This document shows positions 27,433 to 33,977 of a stretch of 33,977 bases of DNA, piece after piece. How positions within the stretch are numbered: position 1 is the first letter of the stretch; every line of letters starts with the position of its first letter. The position numbers were made by a program, and so were the translations under genes. The notes beneath the pieces are model-generated. The model searched no databases, was not told the origin of the DNA, and saw only the letters and a list, made by a program, of their open reading frames with translations. The stretch covers positions 1 through 33,977 of the forward strand of contig NZ_BBDN01000014.1 in NCBI RefSeq assembly GCF_001316265.1, written 5' to 3'. The DNA is from Vulcanisaeta sp. JCM 16159. Its GTDB lineage: Archaea; Thermoproteota; Thermoprotei; Thermoproteales; Thermocladiaceae.

Positions 27433-29321
27433 TTATGCCGGTTTATTTCTTTTGAGAATTTTTTTAAGTACTCATCTATTGCCCTCATTATATCGCTTGG
27501 GTCGGCCTTACCCCTTAACTCCTTCATAAGTGTATTCATGAGCTTGCTCCTATCGTTTATGCCGAGCTTGGATGCCCTCTCCATTACGTATTTCCTGACC
27601 TCTTCGGGGCTCATCCTTCTCAACCCCAGTTTATTAATTATGCCATCAATGGGCTTATCGGGTTCCTTACTCCATGCCGCTATTATGTCGGGTATCGCCT
27701 CCTTGGTTATCACACCCTGGCATATTCATTAAATATCGCCTTAAGGTGGTCCTCCGTTATTACCGATACGTCAATGCCATCCCTTTGGAGTGACTTCATG
27801 GTATTCACGATGGTGTTCGCTATTAAGGTGGCTGGCACCCTGCCCTGAAACTCACTTATTAAGTAATCAATTAAGTCGTAAAACGGTGACTTAATCACTT
27901 GCATAGCCAGTTCCTTACTCATGCCATAGCTGATATACCTACCCACCCTGGACTCGATGGCTCAGGTACCAACGCCTTAGCCCTGGTCAGCATATCCTCG
28001 GTAATCCTTATTGGCCTAAGGTCAGTCTCCGGGTACATCCTCGCAGCGCCGGGCCTGGGCCTCATGAACCTAGTCGTGCCGTCTGGGTTCGCCGCCCTAG
28101 TCTCCTCAGGAACGCCATGCAATGCCTCCCTAATTCTATCAATAATCACGTCCACGGCATCAACTAGGTCCCTATCTGACGTACCCGCCAGGAGTATGAA
28201 TGAGTCAACACCAAGTCTCGAGGATACCTTGGAAACCTCCTCAGCCGTTATTCCATAGCCCGGTAATTCATCGCTATGAATTAAGCCGGACAGGCTTGTC
28301 CAAACCCTGACCCTATCAGCTAGCTCTGTGCCAAACCTCCTATTTGGTTGAACCTCCTTACCTAGTATACCCCTTAGTCCTGGCGTCTTTATGGCTATGA
28401 CCTTACCACTGCCATCAAGTACCTTCTTGATTAGGTTGGATTTCGTTGATGAGAATATGTCGGTGACGTCCACGAAGTCCTTAACAAACCAATCCTCCCT
28501 CACACCCCTCTTGATCAATTCGTCACGAATAGCCAGTAGGTTTAATTGACGCTGAACCTCGTACTCGATGACCTTGGGTATGAGGCTGAGGTCGGGCACG
28601 CCCTTTATCTCCGTCTTAGCGCCGCCCTCGATGGACACGTTTACGTCCTGCCTAACAGTGCCAAGCCCCCTCTTGGCCTTACCGGTCATCTTAATGCTGT
28701 GGCCAATGTAGTAAGCCACCTCCATAACCTCCTGAGGACTGTAGGTGAGTATTCCCGTGGATATCTCAATAAGTGGTATACCAAGCCTATCAAGCCTATA
28801 AACAACCGTGTCACCCCTCTCCTCAATCTTCCTAGCCGCATCCTCCTCAAGGCTATAGTCTGTATTGGGACCTTATAATCAAAGAACTTGGCTAGACCAT
28901 CATGGGCTATTAACATGGTCCTCTGGAAACCCGAGGTGTTGGACCCATCAATCACCGTCTTCCTCATCACGTAAACCTCATCGAATATCTTGGCATTAAA
29001 CATCATGGCAACGGCCAAGGCAACCTCGAGAGACTCAGGGTCTGGGTCGTGCGGTGGCTCCTCATCGAGCTCCACAAGGCATGTGGTGTCGTAATAACCC
29101 TCATAAACGAAGGTCCTATGCTTCCTAAACTCCCAAATGGCCGCTGGGTCAACCTCACCAAGCTCACTCATACTGGGCCTCAACCTCCTAATAACCCTGA
29201 AGTGGGGCTCGTCATTCCTAACGACCGGCGGGCAATTACAGAACAGCTTCCTGCCAGTATTCAATTGGACATGTATCTCCAAACCAACCTTAAGCCCAAC
29301 AGCCTTATAATCAATCGGCAT
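27433..29321 (-). CDS. gatE: Glutamyl-tRNA(Gln) amidotransferase subunit E (four frame breaks)
   Basis: With GatD (not in this window), converts Glu-tRNA(Gln) to Gln-tRNA(Gln) in archaea. The N-terminus GLKVGLEIHVQLNTGRKLFC and SELGEVDPAA are typical of GatE; GLGTVRQDVNVSIEGGAKTE is the GatB/E core, RFGTELADRVR lies in the AspRS-like insert unique to GatE, and the C-terminal part is the GatB/YqeY-like tail domain. Breaks at about 28859, 27957, 27716 and the 7-T run 27459-27465 each need one added base. The last gives a normal end (EYLKKILKRNKPA) and 630 residues. Without it the frame runs to 27351 with an odd tail that overlaps the likely thiolase promoter, so 27433 is preferred. Confidence 0.93.
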
Positions 29322-29452
29322 ATACCCATGACTAAAACCATACCCATTTAATTACTTAACGCTGTTACAGCACCATACCACTCTAAGGAACCAACATGCA
29401 TTATTTCGAGTTTCCCTAAGCCTTTACTTATTCGTTGTTTTAGAACTCGTTC

Positions 29453-30734
29453 TCATTTCTCCCCATCTTTCCCTTCCCTGAGACTTACCTTGCTGTAAAC
29501 CGTATTAAATACGAGGGATGCCGTTATGCCCATTGCCATGGCGATTATTAAGGCCCTTGGCGCACCAATGACCGAGCCTATGAAGGCCCAGATAACGGCA
29601 CTCACAATCTGTGATGCGTGAATAATACCCACGTGATGAATAAACAATACCAAATTCACCACGTGGAACCACGGAAATAAGAGCGCTCATAACCGCCGTG
29701 AAGAATGCATTAATGAATATGTTATAGATGAGGTTAACCATGAATAGCAGTGGTACGGCAACAACCAAGCTCCTAATTAACATGGGTATTATACCGAAGC
29801 CTAAACCAATTATTAACGCTGTGGTTAAGATTACATAAACAACCCTTAACTTACTAACCCTAAACCTAGGCGTGAGTATGGAACCTATCGTTGCACCAGC
29901 GTAGCCGAATAAGCTATCAATACCTGCAAGTAAGGCCACGTTGTAATATAGGGATAATATGCTATAGCTCAGTACGTCAAGAGATATTATTAATAGGTAG
30001 GTGACCGTTACCGTTAAGATTATGGCCCTGAAGCCGATATTACGCCTAAACAACTCCCCAAACCTAGCAAAGCCCCGCCTAATGACTTGGGCACTGAACC
30101 CATCCGTGACTCTACCGTGATACCTCATGAGAATTAATGGGGTTAAGGCAACTATGGAGAGTATGGCTGAGGATAGGATCAAATATTTAGCAATGTGAAT
30201 GCTTAGGAATAGTAGGTAGCCTGAGACCACCGTTGAAAATACCGAAATTATTGACCTCAATGTATTGTTTAATGACGTATACAGTGTTATCTTCTCATTA
30301 TCATTACCTAGTAAATCCTTAACCAACGCACTCCTTACGGTTCCCATCATCGTGTATAAGCTCACGCCAATGACAATAACTATAAGTACTAACACAAGGC
30401 TCAGGGCATTAATCCCCATTATAATTAATATGAGGAAGGCAATTAGGAAAAGCATAGCTATTAAGGCATTACTAATCACTAACACTCTCTTCTCACGACC
30501 AAATATGTCAATTACCACGCCACTAAATAATCGCGCCATTGATGACAATGCGTAGAATATGTAGACTAGGGCGACGCCGAAAATATTCATGGTGTCGAAG
30601 CCCAGTATAACTAACACAAACCGCATAACATCATATGCTGCATTGTTAAGCATGTTAGAGTAGATGAGCATAGCCGCATCCCTAACACCTAAAACGCCAC
30701 GATACCTATTAAATAAGCCACCTAATAGCTTCAT
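29453..30734 (-). CDS. Major facilitator superfamily transporter (one frame break)
   Basis: 426 residues after correction, with about twelve hydrophobic segments and the MFS-like loop GVVIDIFGREKRVLVIS between helices 2 and 3. The frame breaks near 29625; removing one base continues as GYYHASQIVSAVIWAFIGS with the last membrane helices (LIIAMAMGITASLVFNTVYS) and a charged end. The substrate cannot be predicted; efflux of small molecules is common in such archaeal genes. The start overlaps the end of the upstream SPASM fragment by 26 nt on the same strand, and gatE lies downstream. Confidence 0.8.
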
Positions 30735-31247
30735 AGCCCTCCTTACTGAATGCTGGGCATGCCGCCGCTTTTAAGTCATTGTTTATGATGCCCCTGGCCC
30801 ACCATAGCAACTTATTCTCATCAATCGTTAGGGTTCCATCATCGTTTAGCTTGCCGACCCTATTAATATCCTCGTAGAGCTTAACCGTGCACTTACTCAA
30901 TGTTCCATCAGGCATTATCATGAGTTAAGCCACGATGCGCAGCATATGTAGGGTAATGACAACTCAAGGAGTTTCAACCTAAGTGACCTCGCGTACTCCC
31001 TAACCTCCTCAACACCATCATCAGCAGGGTGAATCCTATCATCATTTGGACCGCCCAACCTCGATATTGACCTCATATGGAAGGAGAACTTACCATCACC
31101 TCTCAATACCTCGGCGAATTTCTTAAGCAGGGACTTAACGCTCTCAATACTGTCCCTATGAAGATGAACCCTAATAATCATTCCAAAGCCTAGGTCCGAG
31201 TTATGGGCATTAATTACATTAATATATACCGTGTCGAAAGTCAGCAA
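30709..31247 (-). pseudogene. N-terminally truncated radical SAM/SPASM protein remnant (one frame break)
   Basis: Joining two frames by one added base near 30920 gives 179 residues that look like the C-terminal part of a SPASM-type radical SAM enzyme. MIIRVHLHRDSIESVKSLLK resembles the last strands and helices of the radical SAM barrel. YICCAS, MPDGTLSKCTV, VGKLNDDGTL and AAACPAF match the cysteine-bearing SPASM auxiliary-cluster pattern. The CxxxCxxC motif that binds SAM is absent, and the upstream 200 nt are AT-rich with no coding frame. It may be a decayed gene or a stand-alone SPASM-like protein; the start (TTG 31247 or ATG at MIIRV) is uncertain. Confidence 0.55.
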
Positions 31248-31436
31248 GCCCTACTAATTACCAATGCGGCATTATCATAATCTTAATATTCCTAAAATAT
31301 TTTTAACTTTTTAATCGGAACTTATTAAATAATTTTTAATTTTAACTATAATTTATAACGAAAATTAATGAAAATTTATATTATTAAAGACTATGCACTA
31401 AATACGTGCTATTAACCTAACTGGATATAGAGTGAA
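31248..31436. other. AT-rich divergent intergenic region
   Basis: Very AT-rich stretch between the SPASM remnant and rtcB. Contains no recognisable coding sequence. The lost N-terminal part of the radical SAM gene is not detectable here. Confidence 0.4.
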
Positions 31437-31446
31437 GTTTTATTAA
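31437..31446 (+). promoter_or_regulatory. rtcB: TATA box of rtcB
   Basis: GTTTTATTAA lies 26-35 nt before ATG 31472 and only about 8 nt before the upstream in-frame ATG 31454. It therefore supports 31472 as the real start of a leaderless mRNA. Confidence 0.5.
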
Positions 31447-31471
31447 CCCATTAATGAATTATGGCTTAATC

Positions 31472-32925
31472 ATGGTACCACCATTGAAGAAAATAAGTGA
31501 TTATGTTTGGGAGATACCGAAGGGGTATAAGCCGTGTATGAAGGTGCCAGCTAGGATATTCGCTGATGAGACACTGCTTGAGAAGATGAAGACGGACATG
31601 ACGCTGGAGCAGGCGGCTAATGTCGCATGCCTGCCGGGTATTTACAAGTACAGCATAGCGCTGCCGGATGCCCACCAGGGCTATGGATTCCCAGTGGGCG
31701 GCGTCGCCGCAATGGACATGGAGCAAGGCGTGGTTAGTCCAGGAGGAATCGGTTACGACATCAACTGCGGCGTGAGGCTCCTTAGGACTAATTTGACGGA
31801 GAAGGATGTTAGGCCTAAGCTTAGGGAGCTTGTGGACACAATATTTAAGTTAGTACCTGCCGGTGTTGGTGAGACTGGGCTTCTTAGGCTGTCCTTTGGT
31901 GACTTGGATAAGGTGCTTGATGAGGGTGTTGATTGGGCTTTGTCTAAGGGTTATGGCTGGGGCGATGATAAGAACTTCATTGAGGAGTTTGGGCATTATG
32001 AGGGTGCTGACTCGAGTAGGGTTAGTCAGAGGGCTAAGGAGAGGGGCAAGGACGAGCTGGGCACGACGGGTAGCGGTAATCACTTCATTGAGATACAGGT
32101 CGTTAATAAGATATTCGACGCAGACCTGGCCAAGAGGCTTGGTATTGAGCAGGAGGGCCAGGTAATGGTTCTGATACACACCGGTAGTAGGGGTCTTGGG
32201 CATCAGGTTGCGACTGACTACATAAGGGTTGCTGAGAATAAGATGAAGCAGTGGGGTTTGTTCCTGCCGGATAGGGAGTTGGCGGCAATGCCCCTCACCA
32301 CCAAGGAGGCCCAGGACTACCTAGCCGCGATGAAGGCCGCAGCTAACTATGCATGGACCAATAGGCAGATAATTACGCACTGGGTTAGGGAAGCCTTCAG
32401 GAGGGTCTTTGGTAAGGACCCTGACAAGCTTGGTCTCGATATCGTCTACGACGTTGCCCATAACATCGCCAAGATCGAGGATCACGTAATCGATGACGAG
32501 GGCCATGTCAGGAGGGTTCTCGTGCATAGGAAGGGAGCCACTAGGTCGTTCCCAGCAGGTAGGTCAGAGATACCGCCTAAGTATAGGGATATTGGGCAGC
32601 CCGTCCTAATACCTGGTAGTATGGGCACTGCGTCTTACGTATTGATTGGATTGCCGACCTCGTTCCAAGTGACCTTTGGCACTGCGCCGCATGGGCAGGT
32701 AGGACACTGAGTAGGTCTGCCGCTGTTAGGATGTTGCCGCCGAATAAGGTCAGGGGTGCCCTGGAGAGTAGGGGTATCATTGTTAGGTCCGCGGAGAGTG
32801 AGATAATATCTGAAGAGGCACCCGAGGCCTATAAGAATGTTGATAAGGTGGCCGAGGTCGCTGAGATAACAGGCATGGCTAAGAGGGTTTCGAGGCACGT
32901 GCCGATTGGCGTAGTCAAAGGTTGA
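31472..32925 (+). CDS. rtcB: RNA-splicing ligase RtcB (one frame break)
   Basis: GTP- and Mn-dependent ligase joining 2',3'-cyclic phosphate (3'-phosphate) to 5'-OH RNA ends, the archaeal tRNA exon ligase. Motifs: ALPDAHQGYGFPVGGVAAMD, SPGGIGYDINCGVRLL (metal-binding Asp and Cys), TTGSGNHFIEIQ, HTGSRGLGHQ, YDVAHNIAKIE, VHRKGATRSFPAG, and the GMP-accepting histidine near residue 406 in TAPHGAGR. The frame breaks in GGG 32693-32695; one added G restores HGAGRTLSRSAAV and the family ending PIGVVKG, for 484 residues. No intein. ATG 31472 is chosen from TATA spacing over 31454. Followed by uS7. Confidence 0.95.
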
Positions 32926-32965
32926 ACCGTTGCAATTATCTCAATCATATAGTTGTGTGGTAAAT

Positions 32966-32976
32966 CTTTAAAAAGG
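32966..32976 (+). promoter_or_regulatory. rps7: TATA box of the uS7 gene
   Basis: CTTTAAAAAGG lies 23-33 nt before ATG 32999, a strong archaeal TATA box with a leaderless start. Confidence 0.55.
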
Positions 32977-32998
32977 CCCTCGTTTCCTATCCCGCGTA

Positions 32999-33700
32999 AT
33001 GAGTAGTGATCAGGGAATTACACTGCCCAAGGAAACCGTTACTTACCAAGTTGGTGGTGTAACGATAATTGAGGAGTGCCCAAGGGATTTAAAGACCTTT
33101 GATGGTGAACCAATCAAGTTATTCGGTAAGTGGCCCTTTGATAATGTTGTAATAAAAGACCCAGGTCTCAGGAGGTACTTATGCATAAAGCCCATGTACT
33201 TACCACACACTGGCGGTAGGTACCAGAAGAGGAAGTTTGGTAAGGCCAAGATACCAGCCATCGAGAGGTTAATGAACCAATTAATGCATCCTGGTAGAAA
33301 TGCTGGTAAGAAGCATAAGGTCTATAACGTTGTTAAGAGAGCCTTCGAGATGATACACCTGAAGACTGGGCAGAACCCAATACAGGTCTTTGTAGATGCC
33401 ATAGTGAATGCAGCACCTAGGGAGGAGATTACGAGGGTTGTTTACGGAGGTATCGCATACCCAGTATCCGTCGATGTCTCGCCACTAAGGAGGCTTGACC
33501 TTGCCATTAGGTGGATAACCGAGGGTGCCAGGCAGTGTTCCTTCAATAATCCAAAGCCCATCGAGGAGTGCTTGGCCGATGAAATCATCGCGGCCGCGCA
33601 GAATGACCAGAAGTCATATGCGATTAGGAAGAAGGACGAGATGGAGAGGGTCGCCGCCAGTGCAGGTGATGAGTTTAATAGTTCTTCACCTTTTAATTAA
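32999..33700 (+). CDS. rps7: Small ribosomal subunit protein uS7
   Basis: Primary 16S rRNA-binding protein of the 30S head. Intact, 233 residues. Archaeal N-terminal extension, then [72 protein letters not shown] and [13 protein letters not shown], all characteristic of the S5/S7 helical fold of archaeal uS7. It ends with an acidic, serine-rich tail ([12 protein letters not shown]) beyond the usual KKDEMERVA end. No elongation-factor or S12 gene adjoins it here. Confidence 0.96.
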   Translation: MSSDQGITLPKETVTYQVGGVTIIEECPRDLKTFDGEPIKLFGKWPFDNVVIKDPGLRRYLCIKPMYLPHTGGRYQKRKFGKAKIPAIERLMNQLMHPGRNAGKKHKVYNVVKRAFEMIHLKTGQNPIQVFVDAIVNAAPREEITRVVYGGIAYPVSVDVSPLRRLDLAIRWITEGARQCSFNNPKPIEECLADEIIAAAQNDQKSYAIRKKDEMERVAASAGDEFNSSSPFN

Positions 33701-33778
33701 CGCCTAATTTTACTAATCAGCACATACGTTCTCCATCAATAATACTCAATAATCATCCCACCTGCCCAGGAGGAATAC

Positions 33779-33789
33779 TTATTTAACCA
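33779..33789 (+). promoter_or_regulatory. TATA box of rfcS
   Basis: CTTATTTAACC lies 22-32 nt upstream of ATG 33811, giving a leaderless start. Confidence 0.45.
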
Positions 33790-33810
33790 ATTTATTTCAT
33801 TAATACCGTA

Positions 33811-33977
<167 letters not shown>

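Overview
This is a chromosomal segment from a hyperthermophilic archaeon of the phylum Thermoproteota, most likely order Thermoproteales (Vulcanisaeta/Caldivirga/Thermocladium type). The evidence is reverse gyrase, archaeal uS7 and RfcS, Rio1 kinase, archaeal GatE, a KorA-type 2-oxoacid:ferredoxin oxidoreductase with a fused ferredoxin, class III (prepilin) signal peptides, and TATA boxes about 20-35 nt upstream of starts with little or no leader. The genus is inferred from memory of gene families, not from a search.

Layout. (1) 1-6.1 kb, minus strand: an energy-metabolism cluster, korA-korB, then korC and a very large HdrA-like flavoprotein with an MvhD domain that runs off the left edge. 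(2) 6.3-8.4 kb: Rio1 kinase, a soluble orphan and a membrane orphan. (3) 8.5-15.9 kb: reverse gyrase, a cobalamin-type ribonucleotide reductase, a small zinc ribbon, a SixA-like phosphatase and tRNA-Gly(UCC). (4) 16.2-18.5 kb, minus strand: three genes of unknown function, with a perfect 11-bp-stem palindrome before the second. (5) 18.6-25.7 kb, plus strand: a type IV pilus locus divergent from the unknown genes. It holds two clear pilins, a pilin-like protein, a glycosylation-site-rich surface protein, a small ORF, a TadC/FlaJ platform protein, a VirB11/TadA/FlaI ATPase, a ParA/MinD ATPase and two small unknown proteins. (6) 25.7-31.2 kb: a non-coding stretch with a long inverted repeat, then thiolase, GatE, an MFS transporter and an N-terminally truncated SPASM (radical SAM) remnant, all on the minus strand. 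(7) 31.5-33.98 kb, plus strand: RtcB, uS7 and the start of RfcS.

Reading-frame quality. At least 22 reading-frame breaks occur in about 34 kb. Nearly all lie at short homopolymer runs, and they hit indispensable genes (reverse gyrase, RNR, GatE, Rio1, RtcB, RfcS) as well as orphans. In each case one base gained or lost restores a continuous family-like protein with a whole number of codons. I therefore treat them as sequencing indels and annotate whole genes across them, giving the break positions.

The most unusual parts are the pilus locus, where a ParA-like ATPase and two orphan proteins travel with the ATPase/platform pair, together with the divergent three-gene orphan operon, and the double HdrA-MvhD protein beside a 2-oxoacid oxidoreductase.
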